A model generated the notes under the pieces. It was not told the DNA's origin. It made no database searches and was given only the letters and a program-made list of their open reading frames with translations. Shown piece after piece: positions 1 to 8,298 of a stretch of 64,000 nt of DNA. Source of the DNA: an uncultured Chitinophagaceae bacterium (lineage in GTDB: Bacteria; Bacteroidota; Bacteroidia; Chitinophagales; Chitinophagaceae). Made by a program: the position numbers and the translations under genes. The DNA is taken from contig CALIIL010000011.1 in NCBI GenBank assembly GCA_938017685.1, positions 1 through 64,000 on the forward strand, in the 5' to 3' direction. Numbering within the stretch: the stretch's first letter is position 1; each line of letters begins with the position of its first letter.

Positions 1-246
1 TATTTCATTAAACAAACTCAAATTATATTTACGATGCAAAAACAAAAAACTTCCAAAGACAGACAGACTTCCCACAACAAGTTTGTTTGCTTTGAAAGTA
101 AAATTAATCAAATCGATTACACACTTTTTTGTACACTACCAGTCAAAGGTGCTTCATGAACAAAATCTAGGCGGTAAATAATCGTTTACTTACGAATGTA
201 GTCGTTTGCAATCGGATGCGCGTATGATATAACTGGCTTGTAATAA
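1..246. other. Intergenic region without a recognisable gene
   Basis: No convincing reading frame or RNA gene is visible in the first ~250 bases. The stretch is AT-rich and ends in the terminator of the neighbouring minus-strand gene. A gene beyond the left edge could have its promoter here, but I find no exact TAnnTTTG element on the minus strand. Confidence 0.5.
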
Positions 247-276
247 AAAACCCGTCACGAGTGCGTAACGGGTTTT
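247..276 (-). terminator. Rho-independent terminator of the T9SS cargo gene
   Basis: AAAACCCGT at 247-255 pairs with ACGGGTTTT at 268-276. Read on the minus strand, the hairpin is followed by a T-rich tail (complement of 241-250). It lies 19 bases beyond the stop codon of the PKD protein gene. Confidence 0.85.
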
Positions 277-294
277 AGATAAAACTTTAAACGT

Positions 295-2532
295 TTATCT
301 AACTAAAGTAACGTTTCCTTGGAATGTATTTTTAAATCCATTTCTCCATTTGGCTTCAATAAGGTATACAAATGTGCCCATTGGCTGATCTTTGTCACCA
401 TACTTACCGTTCCAACCACGACCATCGATGCGATCGGTTGTAAATATTGTTTTTCCCCAGCGGTTAAATATTTTCATGCTAAACTCAGTAACGCCAGATG
501 ATAATAATTGTCTTGGTAAGAAATAGTCGTTCGTGCCATCTCCATCAGGCGAGAAGGCGTTCGGAATATTTAAGTAACAATCGCGCTTAACCCATATACT
601 ATCCGAAGAGGTACATGCAGCGTTTGTTGCTTGCGCCCAATAGTATCCAGGATCAGAAACAGTTAATGAAGGTCCTTCAGAACCGTCACTCCATTTTAAA
701 ATTTGACTAGAGTTAAGCGTATTGCTTAGCGTTACCGCATCTGTAATTCCTGGACAGAATTCTTCATCCTCACCTAAATTAATTAGAGGATAATCGTTGA
801 CTGTAATTGTTTGTGTAATTACCGAGTCTGGACAAATAGCATAGAAACCAGTAAAAGTTACATCGTATGTACCAGCACTTTGAAATACGTGTGTTGGATT
901 ATGCTTATTGCTAATAATATTACCGTCGTCAAAATTGTATTGTGTAGCAATCGTGTTTGCTGCGGCAGTATCTACAAAATAGACTGGACTACCTAAGCAA
1001 ACCTCTGTTGGAGAAGCACTTATTTCGATATACGGTGGTTCATCTACAAATATATTTACACTCATACTGTCTTGGCAACCAAGAGTATCTGTAACAACAA
1101 GTTTTATAGTATAGTTCCCTGGGTTTTGATAGAAATGAGTAAATATTGCTGAGTTATTTGTTGTCGTTGTACCATCGCCAAAATCCCAAAAATTGTCTAG
1201 AAGAGCAAAATTAGGTACTGAAATATTGGATATAGCTACTGATTGTCTAAGACAGACAGAGTCTGGCGCTACAGAGAATACTGCTTCGATCGGATGATTA
1301 AGATTAATAGATTTGGTTATGGTATCACCTTCACAAACAGGGTTTGCTGCGAATAGTGTTACATCATAAATGTTTTGAACACCATACAGCTCTATTGGAT
1401 CAGTTTGTGCACTAAAACTACCATTTCCAAAATCCCAGAAGAAGTTTGTACCACCTGGCGCACCAGGTACAGAAGTATTGGTAAATATTACTGTGTCTTG
1501 ATCACAACCTAATCGTGATTCAAACTCAAAATCAGCATTAATCTTACCTGGCAACATGTTTAAAGTATCTGTAGCCCAAGTTGTATCACTATTACACCCT
1601 CCAATAATTCGTGCTCTGCAAATTACAAAAGGTGGGTAAGGACTTGTCAATGTAAGGTTGACTCCTGTATCTATTAAGGCATTGGTTGCTCCATTATACC
1701 AGAAATAATCTTTGATAAATGTATAAGTATCACCTGCTGGCTCAAAATTATGACTATCATTATTTACTGGGCCCCAAACGGTACCATTACGACCAGGAAC
1801 CATAAAGGCTGTCGTGCCTGAAGCATTTTGAATACCTTGATGAGCAACACCGCCGTTCCAAGTAGCACAAACAGGTTTAGCTCCAAGATTTACCTCAATA
1901 AGGTTCGTAAACTCATGCAATACAACTTGCTGTGAGTCAATCATTGAATTACAGCTAAACATTGGAACAGATGTCCAATTAATAATTAACTTACGACAAG
2001 GAGCCACCCCAATAGTATCCCAGGTTACAGTACCTCCAACATTAAAGTCAATATCGTGGTAACAACCCATGATAGTGTTGTTCATGTCTAGGTCGTTAAA
2101 TGGTGCAATTTGTCCATTCGTCATCCAGTTATTTGTAGCGGTTGCTCTTGATATATCAAAAGAAATTTGTCCATTAGAACCTATTACAAATTGATTATAG
2201 GTCTGTCCGAAGAAACAAAAATCAAAAGGAATTGGATATAATTGACTCCATGTATCATCCGTTGTTACAACAAATGTGTTAGCTCCAACCCAAGGATAGG
2301 GCACATAGGGAATTGAATTAATCGCGTATGTATCTGTCTCGTTTACAGCAAAGTTTGTGTTTACGTCTGCCTCGACTGTAAAGCTTACCGCTACATTGGT
2401 ATCACAAGGTTGGATCAATGTTCCACTAATCAAGTTTACATTAAGGGTTGCGCAAGGAGCTTGTGCAAATAGTTGTGCACTAGCACCTATTAATAGAACA
2501 GCAATTGAAGTAAGTAAAATTCTTTTAATCAT
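295..2532 (-). CDS. Secreted PKD-repeat protein with T9SS type B sorting domain
   Basis: Large exported protein (745 aa), probably delivered to the cell surface by the type IX secretion system. The N-terminus is a signal peptide (MIKRILL.., hydrophobic to about residue 23, ending AQA). Residues ~35-280 form an extracellular domain with a PFDFCFFG...GSNGQISFD pattern common in Bacteroidota surface proteins. About three PKD-like domains follow (~335-580), with WDFGNG, WDFGDG and NFDDGN cores, then an Ig-like segment. The last ~90 residues begin NIPNAFSPDGDGTNDYF and contain IFNRWGKTIF and GWNGKYG, the signature of the gliding-motility-associated C-terminal (type B) domain. The ligand or role (adhesion, matrix) cannot be told from sequence. 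It is monocistronic with its own terminator. Confidence 0.9.
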   Translation of the reverse strand: MIKRILLTSIAVLLIGASAQLFAQAPCATLNVNLISGTLIQPCDTNVAVSFTVEADVNTNFAVNETDTYAINSIPYVPYPWVGANTFVVTTDDTWSQLYPIPFDFCFFGQTYNQFVIGSNGQISFDISRATATNNWMTNGQIAPFNDLDMNNTIMGCYHDIDFNVGGTVTWDTIGVAPCRKLIINWTSVPMFSCNSMIDSQQVVLHEFTNLIEVNLGAKPVCATWNGGVAHQGIQNASGTTAFMVPGRNGTVWGPVNNDSHNFEPAGDTYTFIKDYFWYNGATNALIDTGVNLTLTSPYPPFVICRARIIGGCNSDTTWATDTLNMLPGKINADFEFESRLGCDQDTVIFTNTSVPGAPGGTNFFWDFGNGSFSAQTDPIELYGVQNIYDVTLFAANPVCEGDTITKSINLNHPIEAVFSVAPDSVCLRQSVAISNISVPNFALLDNFWDFGDGTTTTNNSAIFTHFYQNPGNYTIKLVVTDTLGCQDSMSVNIFVDEPPYIEISASPTEVCLGSPVYFVDTAAANTIATQYNFDDGNIISNKHNPTHVFQSAGTYDVTFTGFYAICPDSVITQTITVNDYPLINLGEDEEFCPGITDAVTLSNTLNSSQILKWSDGSEGPSLTVSDPGYYWAQATNAACTSSDSIWVKRDCYLNIPNAFSPDGDGTNDYFLPRQLLSSGVTEFSMKIFNRWGKTIFTTDRIDGRGWNGKYGDKDQPMGTFVYLIEAKWRNGFKNTFQGNVTLVR

Positions 2533-2584
2533 AAATAAAGTTCATTTGATGGTTCGAATTTAAACCGATGGTTAAAAATACTAC

Positions 2585-2672
2585 AAATATGACGTTATTT
2601 CTACACTTTTGGTTTGTAAAAATGTGCGTTTGGACCAAAATATGACAATTATTTCTATGTTTTGGGTTTTGC
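2585..2672. repeat. Imperfect direct repeat pair upstream of the T9SS cargo gene
   Basis: Two ~31-base copies, at about 2585-2615 and 2638-2669, share AAATATGAC, TTATTTCTA and TTTTGG blocks with a few differences. The second copy runs into the 3' end of ctaA. They sit 50-140 bases upstream of the cargo gene's start on its minus-strand promoter side, so they could be regulator sites or a degenerate duplication. Confidence 0.5.
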
Positions 2673-3740
2673 GTTCATTTGAAATAAATGATAAACAAGG
2701 CTAAGCAACAGTAGCATAGCGACTAATTGATGCAATTGTGCATTCCATTCAAATACGCCCCAACCGTTTTTTACTGCCTTTGGCGAGTATAATACGGAGG
2801 TAATCCCTAGTAATAATTGCACAATGACAAGTATGGCTGGTAAAAAAACACTTTTTAAACCAGTAATGGCTTTTGCTTTCCAAGACCAGAGTAGTATGGC
2901 TACAAATAGAATATAGGCCAATGTTCTATGTATAAAGTGAACTGAAATTGAATGACTGAAAATGCTCTTGTTGAAAATGCTCGCAGGAACCCAGTCTCCA
3001 TTGATTGTTGGCCACGAAGGAGCGGCTTGTGCTGCTTTAAGCCCAGCCATAAATGCGCCATAAGTGAGTTGTATACCTAAGATTACAAAAACGACTAAGA
3101 TGATCTGTTTTTGCTTTGGAGTAATCTGAAGATTAAAACCAGCGGGGTATATATACTGCAGCGAGTACCAAAGTGTAAGACTTATAAGAAAAAGAGCCGA
3201 AATAAAATGCAAGGCCAGTTTAAAATGATCAACATAAAGATTAGAATCGTTAAGCCCACTTTTTACCATTATCCATCCGATTAATCCTTGACTCAAGCCA
3301 AGAATAAAAAGTGTGAGTAGCTTAATTAATAATGATTTAGAAACCATTTTTTTATAAATAAAATAGACAAGAGGAATAATAAACACAAAGCCAAGAAGCA
3401 TGCCCCATTCACGATGAAGCCATTCCCAAAAATAGATACCTTTAAAATCGGCTAAAGTGAAGTCAGCATTGATGTATTTGAACTGACCAATTTCTTTATA
3501 GTTATTAAACACCTCTGTCCAGTCAGCATCATTCATTGGAGGGATAGCGTCAAGTAATAGCCCCCATTGTGTCATCGAAAGCCCTGAGCCTGTCAATCGA
3601 GTTATACCTCCGAGTGCAATTTGAACAATAAGCATTCCTACGCCTAGCAAGAGCCATTGACCAATGATCTTATGACTACTATATCCATTGCGTGGTAAGT
3701 TGGGAGTTTCTAATAGATCGTTGGATGCTGTTGACTTCAT
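2655..3740 (-). CDS. ctaA: Heme A synthase (COX15/CtaA family)
   Basis: Converts heme O to heme A for cytochrome aa3-type oxidases; integral inner-membrane protein. About eight hydrophobic segments are visible. The family hallmark GITRLTGSGLSMTQW lies near residue 45, and paired histidines occur in HREWGMLLG, HFKLALHFIS, HFIHRTLAY and QLHQLV, the expected heme-binding positions. I place the start at the ATG at 3740 rather than the in-frame TTG at 3752, because a consensus promoter (TTG-N18-TAACTTTG) overlaps the TTG and would leave it upstream of the transcript. It is divergent from rnhB. No other oxidase genes are in the window. Confidence 0.93.
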   Translation of the reverse strand: MKSTASNDLLETPNLPRNGYSSHKIIGQWLLLGVGMLIVQIALGGITRLTGSGLSMTQWGLLLDAIPPMNDADWTEVFNNYKEIGQFKYINADFTLADFKGIYFWEWLHREWGMLLGFVFIIPLVYFIYKKMVSKSLLIKLLTLFILGLSQGLIGWIMVKSGLNDSNLYVDHFKLALHFISALFLISLTLWYSLQYIYPAGFNLQITPKQKQIILVVFVILGIQLTYGAFMAGLKAAQAAPSWPTINGDWVPASIFNKSIFSHSISVHFIHRTLAYILFVAILLWSWKAKAITGLKSVFLPAILVIVQLLLGITSVLYSPKAVKNGWGVFEWNAQLHQLVAMLLLLSLVYHLFQMNAKPKT

Positions 3741-3749
3741 AATCAAATA

Positions 3750-3778
3750 CAAAGTTACTTTAGGATAGACGGCTGCAA
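3750..3778 (-). promoter_or_regulatory. Bacteroidota promoter for ctaA
   Basis: On the minus strand, TAACTTTG (3757 to 3750) matches the -7 consensus TAnnTTTG, and TTG (3778 to 3776) lies 18 bases upstream as the -33 element. The ATG at 3740 follows after about ten bases, giving a very short leader. Confidence 0.75.
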
Positions 3779-3826
3779 TAATTTGTTTATCGATTTATAT
3801 TCAAAAATGACTATTTTGCCGCAACA

Positions 3827-4402
3827 ATGCTGAGACCTTATTACAATAAAATTGGAATAGAAGCTGGCTGCGATGAAGCTGGACGTGGCTGCTTGGCAGG
3901 TCCGGTTTTTGCAGCAGCGGTTGTTTTACCCAATGATTTTTATCATCCTTTGTTAAATGATTCTAAGAAAATATCTGAGAAAGTACGAAATAAGTTGCGA
4001 CCGATTATTGAACAAGAGGCATTAGCTTTTGCAGTGGCGAAAGTATCTCCAAAACAAATTGATAAGATAAACATCCTACAAGCTTCTTTTAAAGCCATGC
4101 ATTTAGCCATCAATAAATTATCTATTGAACCTAATTTGTTATTGATAGACGGCAACCGTTTTGAACCGTTTAAAAAATTGGAGCATGTATGCATTATTCA
4201 AGGCGATGGTAAGTATGCTAGCATTGCCGCTGCGAGCATACTAGCCAAAACGTATCGTGATGATTATATGCTTAAGATGGCGAAGCAGTTTCCCCAATAC
4301 GGATGGGAAAAGAATAAAGGCTATGGAACAAAAATGCATAGAGATGCTGTTAAGCAATATGGGCTTACTAAACATCATCGACTAAGTTTTAGTATGGGAT
4401 AA
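3827..4402 (+). CDS. rnhB: Ribonuclease HII
   Basis: Cytoplasmic endonuclease that cuts the RNA strand of RNA-DNA hybrids and removes misincorporated ribonucleotides. The protein (191 aa, usual length for the family) opens with [14 protein letters not shown], whose Asp-Glu pair is catalytic. It continues with [15 protein letters not shown] and [17 protein letters not shown], all family blocks including the metal-binding aspartates. Translation starts at the ATG at 3827; a TATTTTG element just upstream (3813-3819) resembles a compressed -7 box. It is divergent from ctaA. Confidence 0.95.
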   Translation: MLRPYYNKIGIEAGCDEAGRGCLAGPVFAAAVVLPNDFYHPLLNDSKKISEKVRNKLRPIIEQEALAFAVAKVSPKQIDKINILQASFKAMHLAINKLSIEPNLLLIDGNRFEPFKKLEHVCIIQGDGKYASIAAASILAKTYRDDYMLKMAKQFPQYGWEKNKGYGTKMHRDAVKQYGLTKHHRLSFSMG

Positions 4403-4405
4403 TTT

Positions 4406-4428
4406 GGTTTATAGGGTTTATGAAGTTT
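4406..4428 (+). repeat. Solitary GGTTTATAGGGTTTATGAAG repeat
   Basis: Immediately after the rnhB stop codon lies a copy of the GGTTTATaGGGTTTATgA motif that also occurs at both edges of the four-helix-bundle gene at 34.3-34.7 kb. Here no such gene accompanies it, so it may be a scar or an empty site. Confidence 0.6.
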
Positions 4429-4489
4429 TTATGCTTTATTTTTCCTTCATTAGCCCTTTTGCATTTGTGTGCTGTAATTTGGAGGCTTA

Positions 4490-5455
4490 TTAAAGAAAAT
4501 ACTTTCTATTTTCTTTGTACCAATCAAAGGCAACTTTTAGACCGTCTTGAACGGAAATCTTAGGGTCGTAATCTAGCTTTTCTTTGATTTTTGATATATC
4601 TGCTAAGCTATGAGGGATGTCTCCCACACGGAAAGGTCCATGTATTGGTTGCAAGTCTGATCCGGCTACATTTTTAATGGCATCAAATAACTGTAAGAGC
4701 GTTGTGCTCTCACCAAAAGCTACATTGTATACTTGATTTTCGGCCTCTTTATTATCTGTAAATAATGCTTTGATATTGGCCTGTACCACATTTTGAACAT
4801 AAGTAAAGTCTCGGCTAAAACTGCCGTCACCATTGATTGTGGGTGCTTCATTGTTTATTACCGCATCCATGAATAATGGAATAACTGCAGCATAAGCGCC
4901 TTTAGGACTTTGATAAGGACCAAATACATTAAAATAACGGAGACCAATAAAGCTCATGTCATAGGTCTTGCCAAATACATCGGCATAGAGTTCCATCACA
5001 TATTTTGTTACAGCATAGGGGGATAATGGCTTTCCAATAGTATGCTCTACTTTGGGCAAGCCCTCACTATCGCCATAGGTTGAAGATGAAGCAGCGTATA
5101 CAATTCTTTTTACACCGGCTTCTTTGGCTGCTGTAAATATGTTTATGGTCCCAGTAATATTCGTTTCGTTCGAAGCTACGGGATCGGCAATACTTCGTGG
5201 TACTGAGCCTAAGGCTGCTTGGTGGCTCACTCGGTCCATTCCTGCCATGGCCTCTTTACAAGCGTTAAAGTCGCATATATTCGCTTCAAAGAGTTCAAAC
5301 TTTGGATGGTCTTTCACCTCCAATAAGTTTTGATGATAACCCGTTTCAAAGTTATCCATTACACGCACTTTTGTTACTCGATCATCTTCCAATAATGCTC
5401 GTAATAAGTTAGAACCTATAAATCCTGCGCCGCCTGTAAGGAGTATGTTAGCCAT
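4490..5455 (-). CDS. wbpP: WbpP-like UDP-N-acetylhexosamine 4-epimerase (extended SDR)
   Basis: Predicted to interconvert UDP-GlcNAc/UDP-GalNAc or the corresponding uronic acids, supplying a precursor for the surface glycan. An N-terminal Rossmann motif GGAGFIGS is followed by HQAALGSVPRSI, YAASSSTYGD (catalytic Ser/Thr region), SPYAVTKYV (catalytic YxxxK) and GLRYFNVFGPYQSPKGAYAAVIP. The HQAALGSVPRSI and SSSTYGD blocks point to the WbpP/TviC/Gne group rather than GalE. Length 321 aa is close to the family's. Its start overlaps the phosphoglycosyltransferase gene by 8 bases, so the two are co-translated; 4-epimerisation just before lipid-carrier priming is a sensible pairing. Exact substrate is inferred. 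Confidence 0.85.
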   Translation of the reverse strand: MANILLTGGAGFIGSNLLRALLEDDRVTKVRVMDNFETGYHQNLLEVKDHPKFELFEANICDFNACKEAMAGMDRVSHQAALGSVPRSIADPVASNETNITGTINIFTAAKEAGVKRIVYAASSSTYGDSEGLPKVEHTIGKPLSPYAVTKYVMELYADVFGKTYDMSFIGLRYFNVFGPYQSPKGAYAAVIPLFMDAVINNEAPTINGDGSFSRDFTYVQNVVQANIKALFTDNKEAENQVYNVAFGESTTLLQLFDAIKNVAGSDLQPIHGPFRVGDIPHSLADISKIKEKLDYDPKISVQDGLKVAFDWYKENRKYFL

Positions 5456-6122
5456 TTAATTCTTTGGGTTTTTCTGGAAGGCCTTTGAACCATTTGAAAG
5501 CTAAATTAGATTCGCTAAATAGGATATACCAAGCCGTTAAAAATATTATTTTAAAATCAGTTAGAAAAGATTGGTTCTTATTGTACCAAATTTCTAAGGC
5601 TCCTTTATATGGACCAATATGAGCTGCGTAAAAGGCATGTGGGTCCATATCTGACTCGGAGATTAACTTCTCTTCATCTCGAAATATTATGGAGCCAATC
5701 CCTGTTATGCCAGGCTTTGAATCATATACATGTTCTCTTATTCCATCGGGATAGGTATCAAAGTTTTTCTTTACTAATGGTCTTGGTCCAACAATACTCA
5801 TATCACCTTTTAGCACATTAAAGACTTGAGGGAGTTCATTCAATTTTGTTTTTCTAAGAAAATGACCGGCCGGCGTAATGCGAGGATCTTTACGCAGCGT
5901 AATCATGCCCGTGCCCATATTGGGACTGTTGAGCAACATGGTCGCAAATTTCATGATATTGAAACGCTCGTTCTTATATCCAATTCTTTCTTGAAGGTAG
6001 AAGATATGTCCTTCGCCAGTAAGCTTGAGGATAATAAACAATGGTATAAAGAGAGGTAGCAATATTAGCGTGACTAATAAGGCTAAGAAAAGGTCTCCAA
6101 GTCTCTTGATAAAGCTATACAT
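5448..6122 (-). CDS. Polyprenyl phosphate sugar-1-phosphate transferase (initiating phosphoglycosyltransferase)
   Basis: Transfers the first sugar phosphate from a UDP-sugar to undecaprenyl phosphate, starting glycan assembly on the cytoplasmic membrane face. A single hydrophobic segment near residues 10-32 is followed by the bacterial sugar-transferase core: ERIGYKNERFNIMKFATM, TPAGHFLRKTKLNELPQVFN and GDMSIVGPRP. The usual KFRTM is KFATM here, a variant I associate with Bacteroidota enzymes. The start is set at the ATG at 6122 (MYSFIKRL), one base after the upstream stop codon; an in-frame extension to 6167 would run into the upstream gene. At about 225 aa it is the short single-domain form, without the large N-terminal WcaJ-type domain. 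Confidence 0.9.
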   Translation of the reverse strand: MYSFIKRLGDLFLALLVTLILLPLFIPLFIILKLTGEGHIFYLQERIGYKNERFNIMKFATMLLNSPNMGTGMITLRKDPRITPAGHFLRKTKLNELPQVFNVLKGDMSIVGPRPLVKKNFDTYPDGIREHVYDSKPGITGIGSIIFRDEEKLISESDMDPHAFYAAHIGPYKGALEIWYNKNQSFLTDFKIIFLTAWYILFSESNLAFKWFKGLPEKPKELNG

Positions 6123-6123
6123 A

Positions 6124-7341
6124 TTACATTTTCTGATCCAAATTTTTTCCTGTTTCAATATGTTCAAAACCAGGAAGAATTTCTTTCAGCAAACGTACGA
6201 CTTCTGCTTTGTTTGAGTGACGAGAAAATAGGGTTTTAATTGAATCAACAATTTCTGAAACTTGATCAATACTTTTCACGCCTTGAGTAGGGATGTAACC
6301 TAAGGATTCGAAATCAGTTAAGTTTACCTCTTCAGTGTCCGTAAAAAACTCTTCGTATAACTTCTCTCCTGAAGTGTCTGAGTCAAAAATACAAATAGGA
6401 TATTGCCTACTATCTTTGGTTAATGCGGCCGCCTTGCTTTTGGCTTCTTCTTCGGATGAGCATACATCTGCTTCATAGCCTAACTCAGTTAAAAAGTTGA
6501 GAGCAATATTCTTGAAGTTAATCAGGTCTTTTTCTGGATTTAATTTAGGGAAATAAATATCTCCATTCTTTCCTAAAATACAAGCCATTAAACAAATCTC
6601 ACCAGCCTCAATAGGGGATACAAAAAAGCGTGTAACATCGCTAGGGCAAGACAATGGCTGCTTTTTAAATAAGCGATTAATAAAGCCCTCTAGTAAACTA
6701 CCATTGGAGAAAGCAACATTGGCAAAACGAGCCGTTGTTATTTTAAATTCTTTAGAATAAGCCAATACCAAGTCTTCCATTAACTTCTTGCTTGCACCCA
6801 TAATGTTTACTGGGTTAGCCGCTTTATCTGTGCTTACGCAAAAGAAGTGTTTAGGTTTATTTTTCTTTAAATATTCCATGATGGTATGCGCCTTGAGCAC
6901 ATTGTTTTCAATCATTGCTTCAATGGAGTATTCATCCTTTTCACTTCTTACATGCTTGTGGGCTGCAAAGTTGGCAACAATATCAAAAGGTCCTTCATTA
7001 TCAATCATTTTATAAAAGACATCACTTCCGAAGTTGATTGGGTAGGACTTAAAATCTGTAGGCAGTGAAATGTCAATGCGGCTACGACAATCTCTTACAA
7101 ATTCCGTCAAGCCATTTTCATTCGTATCTACAATAACTAACTTGGCTGGTTCATAAGCCAATAGTCGTTGTGTATATGAAGAGCCAATAGTGCCGGCAGC
7201 TCCGATCACTAAAACGCGTTGACCTTTTATTTCTCGCAGTAAGTTTTCGGTATTGTTTTTTATATCTAAAGCAAATAAACTCTGCGTACGTCCAGTAATT
7301 TTATTGCCAATAAATGATTCTATGTTAAAGTTGAGATTCAT
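6124..7341 (-). CDS. CapD-type NDP-GlcNAc 4,6-dehydratase, soluble form
   Basis: Predicted to make a 4-keto-6-deoxy NDP-HexNAc. The 405-aa protein lacks the N-terminal membrane domain of long CapD/WbpM proteins. Features seen are the NAD motif LVIGAAGTIGSS (~48-58), VDTNENGLTEFVRD, NFAAHKHVRSE and STDKAANPVNIMGASKK, where a Met stands in the position of the classical SDR Tyr, as in FlaA1/PglF-type dehydratases. This is the best candidate in the window for the dehydratase step that must precede LegC in the nonulosonic-acid pathway encoded 20 kb away; alternatively it serves a QuiNAc/FucNAc branch together with the reductase at 7.4 kb. It heads the small minus-strand operon with the PGT and epimerase genes. 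Confidence 0.8.
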   Translation of the reverse strand: MNLNFNIESFIGNKITGRTQSLFALDIKNNTENLLREIKGQRVLVIGAAGTIGSSYTQRLLAYEPAKLVIVDTNENGLTEFVRDCRSRIDISLPTDFKSYPINFGSDVFYKMIDNEGPFDIVANFAAHKHVRSEKDEYSIEAMIENNVLKAHTIMEYLKKNKPKHFFCVSTDKAANPVNIMGASKKLMEDLVLAYSKEFKITTARFANVAFSNGSLLEGFINRLFKKQPLSCPSDVTRFFVSPIEAGEICLMACILGKNGDIYFPKLNPEKDLINFKNIALNFLTELGYEADVCSSEEEAKSKAAALTKDSRQYPICIFDSDTSGEKLYEEFFTDTEEVNLTDFESLGYIPTQGVKSIDQVSEIVDSIKTLFSRHSNKAEVVRLLKEILPGFEHIETGKNLDQKM

Positions 7342-7413
7342 ACCTGCAAAAAACGCATTAATTGTGCATTATCCATATTTATTTCAACTAATTATGATTT
7401 TCTTTGCGAATGA

Positions 7414-8298
7414 ATGCGAATATTACTTACCGGTGCGTCAGGATTTTTAGGCAAGCAAATTTTTGATAAGCTAACCGCTAGTTATGATGTGATTACATTG
7501 GGTCGGTCTGCACAGTCTACTATTCAGGCAGATTTGTGTATGTCTATTCCAAGTTTACCAGAATTAAATGCCGTGGTTCACGTAGCAGGTAAGGCACACT
7601 CCATACCAGTAACCGAAAGTGAAATAAAAGAGTTTTATGAAATTAATTTTGAAGGGACTAAGAAACTTTGCAAGGCACTTGAAGAGAAGAGAAACGTTTT
7701 AAAATCATTTATTTTCATAAGTACCGTGGCCGTTTACGGATTGGAAAAAGGAGAGTGCATTTCTGAAGATGAACCATTGCTTGGAACTTCACCTTATGCT
7801 AAAAGTAAAATACAAGCTGAAGAATATCTGAAGGAATGGGGGCGTGAGAATAATATTCGTATTTTGATTCTAAGGTTGCCTTTGATTTTTGATTTTAAAG
7901 CTTCTGGTAATTTGGGTAAAATGATTAGCCAAATAGAAAAGAGACGATTTTTCGGGGTGGGTTCTAAAACTGGCAGTAAAAGCATAGTTTATAGCCAAGA
8001 TATTGCTAATCATATGTCAACTTTTTTAGAAAAAGAAGGTGTCTTTAATCTGACGGACGGCTATCACCCAACAATGAATGAAATTGCTGAGGTTATAAGA
8101 CAAAGAATAAATGTGCCTGCATTTAAAAAACTACCGCTTGGCTTATTAAAAGTGATGGCTCGTTTTGGAGATTTATTAGGGACACGAGCTCCATTAAATA
8201 CTGAAAAATTGAACAAGCTAATTAGTAACTTAACGTTCAATGATCAAGCAGCAAGGAAGAGGATTAATTGGAATCCTACTCGAATTATCGACTTATAG
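7414..8298 (+). CDS. NAD-dependent epimerase/dehydratase (putative 4-ketosugar reductase)
   Basis: Extended short-chain dehydrogenase of 294 aa. Visible are GASGFLGKQ at the N-terminus, VVHVAGKAH (~residue 50), FISTVAVYG with the catalytic Ser/Thr, and YAKSK as the YxxxK active site. The VVHVAGKAH block is typical of WbpV/WbcG-like reductases that act on UDP-4-keto-6-deoxy-HexNAc to give UDP-QuiNAc or UDP-FucNAc. It is divergent from the CapD-type dehydratase with only 72 bases between starts, supporting a dehydratase-reductase pair. The start ATG at 7414 is chosen over the overlapping ATG at 7410, which is out of frame. Its 3' end overlaps the convergent glycosyltransferase gene by 6 bases. 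Confidence 0.8.
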   Translation: MRILLTGASGFLGKQIFDKLTASYDVITLGRSAQSTIQADLCMSIPSLPELNAVVHVAGKAHSIPVTESEIKEFYEINFEGTKKLCKALEEKRNVLKSFIFISTVAVYGLEKGECISEDEPLLGTSPYAKSKIQAEEYLKEWGRENNIRILILRLPLIFDFKASGNLGKMISQIEKRRFFGVGSKTGSKSIVYSQDIANHMSTFLEKEGVFNLTDGYHPTMNEIAEVIRQRINVPAFKKLPLGLLKVMARFGDLLGTRAPLNTEKLNKLISNLTFNDQAARKRINWNPTRIIDL

